Positions 1 to 7,702 of a stretch of 32,558 nucleotides of DNA are shown here, one piece after another (position 1 is the first letter of the stretch; each line of letters starts with the position of its first letter). Both the position numbers and the translations under genes were made by a program. Source of the DNA: an uncultured Prevotellaceae bacterium (GTDB lineage Bacteria; Bacteroidota; Bacteroidia; Bacteroidales; Bacteroidaceae); NCBI GenBank assembly GCA_902782305.1, contig CACZMV010000029.1:1-32558 (forward strand), in the 5' to 3' direction. The notes under the pieces are model-generated. The model ran no database searches. It was not told where the DNA came from and saw only the letters and a program-made list of their open reading frames with translations.

Positions 1-46
1 GCGCCGATGGTACTGCAATGCAATGCGGGAGAGTAGGAGGCCGCCA
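1..46 (+). rRNA. rrf: 5S rRNA, 3' end (partial)
   Basis: The first bases match the conserved 3' part of bacterial 5S rRNA: GCGCCGATGGTACTGC, then a short loop, GGGAGAGTAGG and a final GCCGCC. The 5' part lies outside the window, so this is the tail of an rRNA operon. The exact last base is uncertain by a few positions. A strong terminator follows at 62-100. Confidence 0.9.
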
Positions 47-61
47 CTTTTTCAAGGAGAG

Positions 62-100
62 CACCCTGTTTCAGAAATGAGACAGGGTGTTTTTGTTTTT
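62..100 (+). terminator. Rho-independent terminator of the rRNA operon
   Basis: An 11-bp stem pairs CACCCTGTTTC (62-72) with GAGACAGGGTG (79-89), with one G-T wobble and a 6-nt loop. It is followed by TTTTTGTTTTT. It sits just after the 5S rRNA. Confidence 0.92.
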
Positions 101-124
101 CAAGCTATCCATACATATAGTACA

Positions 125-151
125 GGGCTTTTTCGAACAGAGCCCTTTTTT
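125..151 (+). terminator. Second, weaker terminator
   Basis: A short stem of GGGCT (125-129) and AGCCC (141-145) is followed by six T. It lies 24 bp after the first terminator and looks like a back-up stop for the very active rRNA transcript. Confidence 0.6.
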
Positions 152-163
152 GTTGCTGTAAGT

Positions 164-194
164 TTTGTCGTTTAAATTATTCTTGTTACCTTTG
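164..194 (+). promoter_or_regulatory. Bacteroidota-type promoter
   Basis: TTTG (164-167), a 19-bp spacer and TACCTTTG (187-194) match the Bacteroidota sigma-ABfr -33/-7 consensus exactly. Transcription should start around 200 and read the hypothetical gene at 212 and the adenosyltransferase behind it. Confidence 0.8.
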
Positions 195-211
195 CAATAA
201 TAATTAAAAAC

Positions 212-736
212 ATGACACAACTAAAACATTGGCTGGTGTGGTTAAGCCGTATTCATCATAGTTGGGGATTTGGTATTCAATCTCCTACTGATTATGCTTT
301 CGTTCGCTATGTCGTGAACGAGCACTGGCCTTATTATGCATATGAGAATCTGTTAGATGACGATTGGATGCAACAAAAGTTGGGTCGATTGTATTTCCGA
401 TTAGCTAATTGGCGACAACCCAATCGTATGATAGTAGATCATTATCAGCGTTATTGGCAAGCCGGCTGTAAGAAGACTCAATTTGTTTCAGATTCAGATA
501 TTGACCATGTTGAGCTAGCAAGGGTTGATGTCGATGATGAGAATACCTGGAATAGACTGTTGCTATTGTGTGATGAACACTCCGTTATGATTGTTGAGGG
601 GCTTTGGCGCAATCCGAAGCGATGGAAATCTCTGGTAAAAGACGCTCGTGTCATGACTACTTTCAATCTTTACTATTGTGGTATTCTTCTGTTTGAAAAA
701 AAACGTTACAAACATCATTATACTATTAATTTCTAA
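212..736 (+). CDS. Conserved Bacteroidales hypothetical protein, degenerate methyltransferase-like
   Basis: A 174-residue protein with no signal peptide or membrane segment. The N-terminus (RIHHSWGFGIQSPTDYAF) resembles the start of a Bacteroidota family annotated as SAM-dependent methyltransferase-like, where a GxGxxSP motif precedes the fold. The C-terminus (FNLYYCGILLFEKKRYKHHY) also resembles that family's last strands. At 174 residues it is shorter than a full class I methyltransferase, and I see no GxGxG SAM-binding loop, so the catalytic core may be lost. It has its own promoter (164-194) and ends 11 bp before the adenosyltransferase, so the two are probably co-transcribed. The family assignment is from memory of the motif pattern; the function is unknown. 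Confidence 0.75.
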   Translation: MTQLKHWLVWLSRIHHSWGFGIQSPTDYAFVRYVVNEHWPYYAYENLLDDDWMQQKLGRLYFRLANWRQPNRMIVDHYQRYWQAGCKKTQFVSDSDIDHVELARVDVDDENTWNRLLLLCDEHSVMIVEGLWRNPKRWKSLVKDARVMTTFNLYYCGILLFEKKRYKHHYTINF

Positions 737-747
737 AAAACCTGATT

Positions 748-1311
748 ATGAAGATTACTAAAGTATATACGCGAAGAGGCGATAAGGGACAGACCTCTTT
801 AGTTGGCGGAAAGCGTGTGTCCAAGTCAAGCGTCAGACTGGAATCTTATGGAACGGTTGACGAATTAAGTGCTAATATTGGCATGTTGATTGCCCAGTTA
901 CCTGATGGACATGAAAGGGAAATGCTGTTTCGCATACAGAACAATCTTTTCAATGTTTGCACCAATCTGGCCACTGATCAGGAAGACACTCCACTTTATC
1001 CATCTGCTCATTTGCCAGAGGGAGAAACAGAACTTTTGGAACACGAGGTTGATCAAATCATGAAGGAGTTACCGGAGCCCCAAGGTTTTATCCTTCCCGG
1101 TGGAACTCGTGAAGCCGCTCAGGCTCATATTTGCCGAACCGTTTGTCGTCGTGCAGAACGTCGTATCGTTGCCCTTTCAGAAGAGTCGATTGTATCGCCC
1201 GAAGTTCATGAATATATCAACAGATTGAGCGATTATTTTTTCGTTTTAGCAAAAAAACTTAATTTTCTTGCAGGCAAGAGCGAAAAAATCTGGATTAATG
1301 CTTGTAAATAG
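748..1311 (+). CDS. PduO-type corrinoid (cob(I)alamin) adenosyltransferase
   Basis: A 187-residue cytoplasmic enzyme of the PduO/MMAB family. It transfers the adenosyl group of ATP to cob(I)alamin, giving the adenosylcobalamin cofactor used, for example, by methylmalonyl-CoA mutase in propionate formation. The N-terminal ATP-binding signature is clear (KVYTRRGDKGQTSLVGG, from residue 5), followed by YGTVDELSANIG. The later CRRAERRIV and LNFLAGKSEKIW segments form the usual helical-bundle active site. Length is normal for the family. It sits 11 bp after the preceding gene and has no promoter of its own. The symbol varies in databases (pduO, cobO, mmaB), so I leave it blank. Confidence 0.93.
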   Translation: MKITKVYTRRGDKGQTSLVGGKRVSKSSVRLESYGTVDELSANIGMLIAQLPDGHEREMLFRIQNNLFNVCTNLATDQEDTPLYPSAHLPEGETELLEHEVDQIMKELPEPQGFILPGGTREAAQAHICRTVCRRAERRIVALSEESIVSPEVHEYINRLSDYFFVLAKKLNFLAGKSEKIWINACK

Positions 1312-1331
1312 CAAAAATTATATTACTTTTG
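1301..1331 (+). promoter_or_regulatory. Bacteroidota-type promoter for the DUF2795 gene
   Basis: CTTG (1301-1304), a 19-bp spacer and TACTTTTG (1324-1331). The -33 element lies inside the last codons of the adenosyltransferase gene. The start codon at 1364 leaves a leader of about 25 nt. Confidence 0.7.
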
Positions 1332-1363
1332 CGGGCAAATTACAAAATTAATAACTTTAGACT

Positions 1364-1585
1364 ATGTATTGGACACTAGAATTAGCTTCAAAATTGGAAG
1401 ATGCACCCTGGCCCGCAACCAAGGACGAATTAATAGATTATGCCATTCGATCAGGTGCTCCTTTGGAGGTTTTAGAGAACCTTCAGGAGATAGAAGATGA
1501 AGGTGATGTCTATGAAAGTATAGAGGAGATTTGGCCTGACTATCCTTCAAAAGAAGACTTTCTCTTCAACGAAGATGAGTATTAA
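1364..1585 (+). CDS. DUF2795 domain protein
   Basis: A 73-residue acidic protein that is almost entirely one DUF2795 domain (MYWTLELASKLEDAPWPATK at the N-terminus, then DELIDYAIRSGAPLEVLENL). This small all-helical family is common in Bacteroidota and in some other phyla; its function is not established. The C-terminus is strongly acidic. It has its own promoter upstream and a weak terminator downstream, so it looks monocistronic, although some read-through into the secretion operon is possible. Confidence 0.85.
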   Translation: MYWTLELASKLEDAPWPATKDELIDYAIRSGAPLEVLENLQEIEDEGDVYESIEEIWPDYPSKEDFLFNEDEY

Positions 1586-1599
1586 GGGTGTTTAAGATA

Positions 1600-1627
1600 G
1601 CCGCTTCAGAATAAGGAGCGGCTTTCT
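1600..1627 (+). terminator. Weak intrinsic terminator or attenuator before porP
   Basis: GCCGCT (1600-1605) pairs with AGCGGC (1617-1622) across an 11-nt loop and is followed by TTTCTTA. The T-tract is broken and porP starts 18 bp later with no recognisable promoter between them. Partial read-through into the porP-gldKLMN operon is therefore likely. Confidence 0.5.
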
Positions 1628-1645
1628 TAATGCAATAAAACTAAT

Positions 1646-2602
1646 ATGGTTTACGTTATTAATAACGTGTTTAAACGTAAACTGGTCATATTACTATTGA
1701 CATTGTTGTCGGTGTCCGTATCTGCACAGCAAGAGCCATCGTTCTCACATTATTGGGCGATGGAGCCCTCTTTTAATCCTGCAGCAGCAGGTAAGGAGTC
1801 CAAGATTAATGTCACAGGAGCCTTTGCCATGACACTGACAGGTTTTGAGCATGCACCACGAACGATGTATGTAGGAGCTGATATGCCTTTACTTTTTATG
1901 AATGCCTATCATGGTGTGGGTGTACAACTGATGAACGACCAAATAGGATTGTTCAACCATCAGCGCCTGGCTCTCCAATATGCCTATAAACACAAAATGT
2001 TTGGAGGCATGTTAAGCATTGGTTTGCAGTTGGGTTTGCTCAGTGAGAAGTTTAAAGGAAGTGAACTTGATTTGGAAAACCCTGATGACCCTGCCTTTAC
2101 CCGTTCTGATGCAACAGGAACAGCCCTTGACTTATCGGCAGGTCTATATTATACTCATCGCAATTGGTATGCCGGATTGTCCGTGTTACGTGCCACAGCC
2201 CCCTCTATAGAATTAGGTGATCGTTCTATTTTGGACATCAGTCGTACGTATTATTTAACGGGTGGATACAATATTAAATTAAGAAATCCGTTCTTTACAA
2301 TACACCCCTCGGTGTTAGCCCAAACTGATGGGACCACTTATAGGGTGAATGTGACAACCCGTGTGAAATATACTCACGACAAGAAAATGCTTTATGCAGG
2401 TCTGGCCTACAGCCCTACGAATTCGGTTACAGCACTTGTCGGTGGTCTTTTCCACGGCATTACATTGGGATATAGTTACGAGGTGTATACCTCGACGCTA
2501 AAAATAGGAAATGGCAGTCATGAAATTTTCGTGGGGTATCAGACCGAACTGGACCTTCATAAGAAAGGACGTAACCGTCATCAAAGTGTTAGAATACTAT
2601 AA
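1646..2602 (+). CDS. porP: Type IX secretion system outer-membrane protein PorP/SprF family
   Basis: A 318-residue outer-membrane beta-barrel. A signal peptide (KRKLVILLLTLLSVSVSAQ, residues 11-29) precedes the family start QEPSFSHYWAMEPSFNPAAA, which is the PorP/SprF hallmark. The rest alternates amphipathic strands ending in the polar C-terminus. PorP-like proteins anchor the periplasmic GldK/GldN ring to the outer membrane. The ATG used is the first in frame; a GTG ten codons in would still leave a full signal peptide. It heads the gldKLMN cluster, with 16 bp to gldK, the order found in many gliding and non-gliding Bacteroidota. Confidence 0.92.
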   Translation: MVYVINNVFKRKLVILLLTLLSVSVSAQQEPSFSHYWAMEPSFNPAAAGKESKINVTGAFAMTLTGFEHAPRTMYVGADMPLLFMNAYHGVGVQLMNDQIGLFNHQRLALQYAYKHKMFGGMLSIGLQLGLLSEKFKGSELDLENPDDPAFTRSDATGTALDLSAGLYYTHRNWYAGLSVLRATAPSIELGDRSILDISRTYYLTGGYNIKLRNPFFTIHPSVLAQTDGTTYRVNVTTRVKYTHDKKMLYAGLAYSPTNSVTALVGGLFHGITLGYSYEVYTSTLKIGNGSHEIFVGYQTELDLHKKGRNRHQSVRIL

Positions 2603-2618
2603 TAATATAATAAGGTAT

Positions 2619-4070
2619 ATGAACAAAGTAGTAAACATAGTGCTCTGTTTCTTGGCTACGCTTTTGCTGACAGCCTGCTTTGGCAGTAAGATGACATCAT
2701 CAGCAGGTGGTGAAGTAACAGGTGTTAGTGGACGAGTTTTCAGTGAGCCCACTCCTTATGGAATGACCCTTATTAAGCGAGGCCATTTGAAAATGGGTAT
2801 TGATAAGCAAGATTCCCTGTGGGGCAAACAGACTCCTGTGAAGGACATCTCCATAGAGGGGTTCTGGATGGATGAGTATGAGGTAACTAACTCAATGTAT
2901 CGCCAGTTTGTCAACTATGTCCGCGATTCTATCCTTCGTGAACGCTTGGCAGACCCTGCCTATGGTGGTGATGAAAGCTATAAGATTGAAGAAGACAAGA
3001 ATGGAGACCCAGTAAAGCCCCATCTGAATTGGAAGAAGGCATTGCCACGCAAACCCAATGAAGACGAGCAACGTGCCTTTGAAAGTCTGTATGTAACAAA
3101 CCCAGTTACTGGTGAGAAGATGCTTGACTGGCGCCAGATGAACTATCGTTATGAGGTTTTCGATTATACAGAGGCTGCTAAGCGCAAGTATCGTGAGACT
3201 CATGAGGAACGCGTGTTGAACACCGATATCCGTCCTAATCCTAATGAGCAAATCTGGATTTCCAAGGATACAGCCTATATCAATGATGAAGGTCAGATAG
3301 TCCGTGAGACCATCAACCGTCAGTATACAGGTCCTTGGGATTTCCTCAGTACCTATATTGTTAACATCTATCCCGATACCACTTGCTGGGTGAACGATTT
3401 CCCCAATGCGGATAACGAGACCTATATGCGTTACTATTTCAGTAATGCTGCCTATAATGATTATCCTGTGGTGGGTGTCACTTGGGAACAGGCCAATGCT
3501 TTCTGTGCTTGGCGTACGGAATATCTGTTGCGAGGCTTGGGCCCTGCAGCTCGTTTCGTTCAGCGCTATCGTCTGCCAACTGAGGCAGAGTGGGAGTTTG
3601 CTGCTCGTGGCAAGGATCAGAATGAGTTCCCTTGGGAGAATCAGGATGTGATGTCTGGCAATGGATGCTTCTTTGCCAATTTCAAGCCCGACAATGGAAA
3701 CTATACCAAGGATGGCAACCTCATTACCAGCAAAGTGGGCATCTATGCTGCTAATTCCAATGGACTTTACGATATGGCAGGTAATGCTGCCGAATGGTGC
3801 AGTACTATTTATACTGAGGCTGGTGTTGAAGCGATGAATGACATCAACCCGCAGTTGAAATACAATGCTGCCCGTGAAGATCCTTATCGTCTGAAGAAGA
3901 AGAGTGTTCGTGGTGGTTCGTGGAAAGATCCTGAGAGCTATATCCGTTCTGCATGGCGCTCTTATGAATACCAGAATCAGCCTCGCTCCTACATCGGATT
4001 CCGCTGTGTTCGCAGTCTGGCTAATACTACCAGTGACAAGGTTAAGCTGAAGAAGAGCAAGAAGAAATAA
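2619..4070 (+). CDS. gldK: Type IX secretion lipoprotein GldK/PorK
   Basis: A 483-residue lipoprotein. An open frame reaches back to 2511, but the ATG at 2619 gives a clean lipoprotein signal peptide (MNKVVNIVLCFLATLLLTAC, lipid-carrying Cys20), so I chose that start. The remainder is a formylglycine-generating-enzyme/sulfatase-modifying-factor fold: YGMTLIKRGHLKMG early, GFWMDEYEVTNSMYRQFV, PVVGVTWEQANAFCAW, YRLPTEAEWEFAARG, GLYDMAGNAAEWC, and SVRGGSW with YIGFRCVRS at the end. In GldK the fold is structural: with GldN it forms the periplasmic ring of the type IX translocon. There is a long insertion between the WMDEYEVTN and GVTWEQA motifs, normal for GldK. The C-terminus is lysine-rich. 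Confidence 0.95.
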   Translation: MNKVVNIVLCFLATLLLTACFGSKMTSSAGGEVTGVSGRVFSEPTPYGMTLIKRGHLKMGIDKQDSLWGKQTPVKDISIEGFWMDEYEVTNSMYRQFVNYVRDSILRERLADPAYGGDESYKIEEDKNGDPVKPHLNWKKALPRKPNEDEQRAFESLYVTNPVTGEKMLDWRQMNYRYEVFDYTEAAKRKYRETHEERVLNTDIRPNPNEQIWISKDTAYINDEGQIVRETINRQYTGPWDFLSTYIVNIYPDTTCWVNDFPNADNETYMRYYFSNAAYNDYPVVGVTWEQANAFCAWRTEYLLRGLGPAARFVQRYRLPTEAEWEFAARGKDQNEFPWENQDVMSGNGCFFANFKPDNGNYTKDGNLITSKVGIYAANSNGLYDMAGNAAEWCSTIYTEAGVEAMNDINPQLKYNAAREDPYRLKKKSVRGGSWKDPESYIRSAWRSYEYQNQPRSYIGFRCVRSLANTTSDKVKLKKSKKK

Positions 4071-4086
4071 TAAATTGTAAATAGCA

Positions 4087-4887
4087 ATGACAACATACAG
4101 TAAATTGAATTTTATCTACCGCTTGCAGAAGTGGATGGATAGTGTGCCTGGTCAGACTTTCCTGAACTATGCATATTCATGGGGTGCCTCTATCGTTATC
4201 CTAGGTACGCTGTTCAAACTCACCCACTTGCCAGGAGCCAACTTCTTCCTGTTTTTAGGAATGGGTACTGAGGTGTTCGTGTTCTTTATCGCAGCCTTCG
4301 ACCGTCCGTTTGATAAGACTACAGACGGAATGGAACTGGATGTTCATCCTGGCGAGGAAGCTGCTGTTTCTGCTGTTGCCGGTAATGGAGTTACAGGTGG
4401 TGGCGTTGTAGGTGGTGGTACTGTCATTATCAATGGTGGTGGCAGTCCTGCCGTTGGCTCTGTCGTTGGCAATGGGGAAGAGGCTTCCCGTTGGGAGGGT
4501 GGCTCTGTCAACATTGGCGGAGGTGCTGTCATCGCCTCCCAGTCTGTACAACCAGCACAGCAGCCTATAGAGCAACCTATGGCTGAGGAACTGAAAGATG
4601 CTACCTCTAATTATATTGAGGAGTTGAACCGACTGACTGAGATGCTCACCCAAGTTTCAGAACAGAGCAAGCGTCTGACCCGTGACTCGGAGGAGATGGA
4701 TAATCTGAATCGCACATTGACAGGTATCAGCCGTGTTTATGAGATGCAGTTGAAGAGTGCCTCATCACAAATCAGTACCATCGATGAGATTAACGAGCAG
4801 ACACGCCACATGGCAGAGCAGATTGTTGAGTTGAACAAGATTTATGCCCGCATGATTGAGGCCATGCAGGTAAGAAGTCAGATGTAA
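4087..4887 (+). CDS. gldL: Type IX secretion/gliding motor protein GldL
   Basis: A 266-residue inner-membrane protein that, with GldM, forms the proton-motive-force-driven motor of type IX secretion. Two transmembrane helices are visible (about 29-45 and 52-71). The second holds the acidic residue typical of the family (Glu62 in GMGTEVFVFF). A Gly/Val-rich linker follows (about 98-150), then a long polar, coiled-coil-like cytoplasmic tail (about 165-266). The glycine-rich linker is low in complexity and longer than in many homologues. The last codons (QVRSQM, stop) lie in a 7-nt tandem repeat that continues into the gldM start. It is 16 bp from gldK. Confidence 0.95.
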   Translation: MTTYSKLNFIYRLQKWMDSVPGQTFLNYAYSWGASIVILGTLFKLTHLPGANFFLFLGMGTEVFVFFIAAFDRPFDKTTDGMELDVHPGEEAAVSAVAGNGVTGGGVVGGGTVIINGGGSPAVGSVVGNGEEASRWEGGSVNIGGGAVIASQSVQPAQQPIEQPMAEELKDATSNYIEELNRLTEMLTQVSEQSKRLTRDSEEMDNLNRTLTGISRVYEMQLKSASSQISTIDEINEQTRHMAEQIVELNKIYARMIEAMQVRSQM

Positions 4888-4905
4888 GAAGTAAGAGGTA
4901 AGATA
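4871..4905 (+). repeat. Degenerate 7-nt tandem repeat at the gldL/gldM junction
   Basis: Five units read TAAGAAG, TCAGATG, TAAGAAG, TAAGAGG, TAAGATA. They cover the last codons and stop of gldL and the whole 17-bp gap, and end on the A of the gldM ATG. The purine-rich AAGAGG part is the only ribosome-binding-like sequence for gldM. Confidence 0.8.
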
Positions 4906-6470
4906 TGGCAATCAAGAAAAGACCCGTTTCTCCGCGCCAGAAGATGATTAACTTGATGTACGTCGTCTTGATGGCGATGTTGGCATTGAACGTCTCTACT
5001 GAGGTGCTCAACGGCTTCTCCATTGTGGAGGAGAGCCTGAAGCGCACCACGCAGAATGCCAGTTTGGAGAATCAGGTCATCTATGACGACTTTGCCGTAC
5101 AGATGAAGAAGAACCCCCAGAAGGTGAAACAATGGTACGACAAGTCGCAGAAGGTGAAGCAGATGAGCGACGACCTCTATAATCTGGCTGATGAGTTGAA
5201 GCTGGCTATTGTGCAAGAGGCTGATGGCTCTGATGGCGATGTACAGAACATCCGCAACAAGGAAGACCTTGAGGCTGCCAATCAGGTGATGCTTTCTCCC
5301 AATCGCGGACGAGGCAAGGAGTTGTATAATGCTATTATCAACTATCGCACCCAGATGCTCAGTATGGTTACAGGCTATCATCAGAAGAAGATGATTGCTT
5401 CGAACCTTTCTACCGATATCCCTGCCAATGCGCAGACAATGGGTAAGAATTGGCAAGAGTATATGTTCGAGTCAATGCCAGCAGCAGCTGCTGTTACCCT
5501 GCTGAGCAAGTTGCAGAGTGATGTTCGCTATGCAGAGGGAGAGGTTCTTCACACCTTGGTTTCCAACATCGACGTGAAGGATATCCGTGTCAATGCCCTT
5601 GATGCCTTTGTCATTCCTAACTCGCAGACGATTGTTCGTGGCGATAAGTTCTCTGCACGCATCGTAATGGCTGCTGTCGATACCACCCAGAAGCCTCAGA
5701 TTTTCATTGGAGGCAAGGAGGTCAATCTTCCTGGAGGACTCTATGAAACGGTTACAGGTCGTACGGGCGATTTCACTTTGAGTGGTTTCATTCAGGTGGA
5801 GAATGGTAATGGCGAGCTGTTGAAGCGTAGCTTTGAACAGAAATATACAGTAGTAGACCCCTCTGCAACGGTTTCTGCCGACCTGATGAATGTGCTCTAT
5901 GCTGGTTATAGCAATCCGCTGAGCGTATCAGTGCCTGGAGTTCCTGTTAATAAGGTACAGGCCACCATGACGGGTGGCACCCTGCAACCCACGGGTCCTG
6001 GACGTTACATTGCTCGTCCCACAGCTGTAGGACAGAATGTCACCATTACCATTACCTCTACGAATACTGGACGAGCCCAGCAGATGGGTCAGTTCACCTT
6101 CCGTGTTCGTCGCTTGCCTGATCCTACACCTTATATTAATATGAAGGACGAATCGGGTAGTCCCATTCGCTACAAAGGTGGTGGTTTGTCGAAGGCTCAG
6201 CTGATGGGTGTTGATGGTATTGGTGCTGCTATCGATGATGGCATCCTCGATATCGCCTTCCGTGTGCAGAGCTTCGAGACCGTTTTCTTCGACAATATGG
6301 GTAATGCTGTGCCTATGGTCAGCGATGGTGCCAGCTTCTCTGCTCGTCAGAAAGACACCTTCCGTAAGTTGCAACGCAACAAGCGTTTCTACATTACTCG
6401 TGTCAATGCGATAGGTCCTGATGGCATTTCCCGTAAGTTGAACACCTCGATGGAGGTCATTGTGAAATAG
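4905..6470 (+). CDS. gldM: Type IX secretion/gliding motor protein GldM
   Basis: A 521-residue bitopic inner-membrane protein. The family start is unmistakable: MAIKKRPVSPRQKMINLMYV followed by one transmembrane helix (about 14-31, VVLMAMLALNVS) and STEVLNGF. The large remainder is periplasmic, with an initial helical region (to about 225) and then beta-rich repeated domains ending in the conserved C-terminal domain that touches the GldK/GldN ring. GldM dimers span the periplasm and convey motor rotation to the outer membrane. Length is normal. The gene is 17 bp from gldL and 56 bp from gldN; both gaps are filled by 7-nt repeats. Confidence 0.95.
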   Translation: MAIKKRPVSPRQKMINLMYVVLMAMLALNVSTEVLNGFSIVEESLKRTTQNASLENQVIYDDFAVQMKKNPQKVKQWYDKSQKVKQMSDDLYNLADELKLAIVQEADGSDGDVQNIRNKEDLEAANQVMLSPNRGRGKELYNAIINYRTQMLSMVTGYHQKKMIASNLSTDIPANAQTMGKNWQEYMFESMPAAAAVTLLSKLQSDVRYAEGEVLHTLVSNIDVKDIRVNALDAFVIPNSQTIVRGDKFSARIVMAAVDTTQKPQIFIGGKEVNLPGGLYETVTGRTGDFTLSGFIQVENGNGELLKRSFEQKYTVVDPSATVSADLMNVLYAGYSNPLSVSVPGVPVNKVQATMTGGTLQPTGPGRYIARPTAVGQNVTITITSTNTGRAQQMGQFTFRVRRLPDPTPYINMKDESGSPIRYKGGGLSKAQLMGVDGIGAAIDDGILDIAFRVQSFETVFFDNMGNAVPMVSDGASFSARQKDTFRKLQRNKRFYITRVNAIGPDGISRKLNTSMEVIVK

Positions 6471-6483
6471 CGGGCTTTGCCCT

Positions 6484-6525
6484 AGTGAATAGTGAACAGT
6501 GAATAACGAATAATAAATAATATAA
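6484..6525 (+). repeat. Degenerate 7-nt tandem repeat in the gldM/gldN gap
   Basis: Units AGTGAAT, AGTGAAC, AGTGAAT, AACGAAT, AATAAAT and AATATAA run without a break to the gldN start at 6527, decaying toward AT-rich. The first three units are the near-perfect reverse complement of the repeat inside gldN (6586-6613). Confidence 0.85.
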
Positions 6526-6526
6526 G

Positions 6527-7618
6527 ATGGACAATAAAATAAGACAAGCAAACAGATATCTGTGGATAATGAGAGTGGTAGTTGTACTATTCACTATTCA
6601 CTATTCACTATTCGTTAGCGAAGCGCAGGCTCAGCCCAAGGCTCGTCGCCAGCAACAGCAGAAAGCACAACAGCAGAAGAAGACTCAGACGCAGAGTCAA
6701 GGCATGAGCATGCGAGCCCGTCTGATGTTCCCAACGGCTATCGATATGCCTGAGGATGTGGTGTGGCGTCGCGACATCTATCGCGAGATTGACCTTAATC
6801 GCGACAATAATGCAGGCCTTTATTATCCTGTAGAGCCTATCGACAAGCAGGTGAATCTGTTTACTTACGTCTTTAAGCTGGCTTTGAACGGCTATATTCC
6901 CGTTTACGAATATCGCCTGGATGGCAACGAGGTGTTTACCGATTCTGCTCGTGTGAAGATAAAGACAGTGCTCGACAACTATCACATCTTCTACGAAGAG
7001 AAAGATGGCAAGTTGCGCGTGGATAACAGCGACATTCCTTCTGCTGAGGTGAAGTTGTATTATCTGAAGGAGAGCGCCTATTACGATCAGGCTAACTCCA
7101 CCTTCCATCGCAAGGTCTTGGCACTTTGTCCTGTGATGTTGCGTGAGGACGATTTTGGTGGTGAGGCTTCCAAATATCCTTTGTTCTGGGTGAAGTATGC
7201 CGACTTGGAGCCCTTCCTCAGTCGTCAGTCTGTGATGACTTCCAATCTGAACAATGCTGCTACAATGTCTATGGAAGACTATTTCACGCTAAACCGTTAC
7301 GAGGGTAAGATTTATAAAACCAACAATATGTTGGGCAAAACGCTGGCACAGTATTGTCCCACAGACTCTGCCCTCGCCAAGGAGCAGAAGAAGATAGAGG
7401 CCGAGTTGCTGGCTTTCGAGCAGAACATCTTTGGCGACAAGCATCGCAAGGATTCGCTTGACTCCATAGCAAAGCTCGATCCACAACAAATGAAGATTGC
7501 TGCTAAGCAGGCTCGCAAAGGCAATACGGCTCGTGCTCGCAAGTCGACTGCTAAGAGCAGGAGTGTGTCCTCGTCATCAGGCTCCGCTCGCGTCACTGTT
7601 CGTCGTCAGCGACACTAA
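6527..7618 (+). CDS. gldN: Type IX secretion protein GldN/PorN
   Basis: A 363-residue periplasmic protein that forms, with GldK, the outer-membrane-associated ring of the type IX translocon. The N-terminal 36 residues form a signal peptide ending SEAQAQ. The mature protein starts with a Gln/Lys-rich stretch (about 37-60), then the GldN core: MRARLMFPTAIDMPEDVVWR, REIDLNRDNNAGLYYPVEP, LFTYVFKLALNGYIPVYEYR and SMEDYFTLNRYEGKIYKTNN. The C-terminal 45 residues are basic and Ser/Arg-rich. The hydrophobic core of the signal peptide (LFTIHYSLF) is encoded by four perfect copies of a 7-nt repeat, which is odd. It is the last gene of the operon; the next gene has its own promoter. Confidence 0.94.
   Translation: MDNKIRQANRYLWIMRVVVVLFTIHYSLFVSEAQAQPKARRQQQQKAQQQKKTQTQSQGMSMRARLMFPTAIDMPEDVVWRRDIYREIDLNRDNNAGLYYPVEPIDKQVNLFTYVFKLALNGYIPVYEYRLDGNEVFTDSARVKIKTVLDNYHIFYEEKDGKLRVDNSDIPSAEVKLYYLKESAYYDQANSTFHRKVLALCPVMLREDDFGGEASKYPLFWVKYADLEPFLSRQSVMTSNLNNAATMSMEDYFTLNRYEGKIYKTNNMLGKTLAQYCPTDSALAKEQKKIEAELLAFEQNIFGDKHRKDSLDSIAKLDPQQMKIAAKQARKGNTARARKSTAKSRSVSSSSGSARVTVRRQRH
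6586..6613 (+). repeat. Four perfect 7-nt repeats inside the gldN signal sequence
   Basis: ACTATTC occurs four times in a row, coding for LFTIHYSLF in the signal peptide. Three units are complementary to the repeat upstream of the start codon at 6484-6504. Confidence 0.9.
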
Positions 7619-7640
7619 TGAAAAAAATGCGGGCAAAAGG

Positions 7641-7671
7641 TTGCAAAATTCAGATTTATTGTTTATCTTTG
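7641..7671 (+). promoter_or_regulatory. Bacteroidota-type promoter for the beta-barrel gene
   Basis: TTG (7641-7643), a 20-bp spacer and TATCTTTG (7664-7671), 31 bp before the start codon at 7703. Confidence 0.75.
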
Positions 7672-7702
7672 CAGTCAGAAAGAAATCAAAAAGAATCAGG
7701 AT

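Noticed and set aside
2892-3251. Minus-strand 119-codon frame in gldK
   Set aside because: It lies fully inside a well-conserved gene and has no promoter or family features.
4878-5456. Minus-strand 192-codon frame in gldM
   Set aside because: It is antisense to a strongly conserved gene; its His/Leu-rich composition is typical of a shadow frame.
5928-6551. Minus-strand 207-codon frame across the gldM/gldN junction
   Set aside because: Its N-terminus is encoded by the 7-nt repeat and the rest is antisense to gldM.
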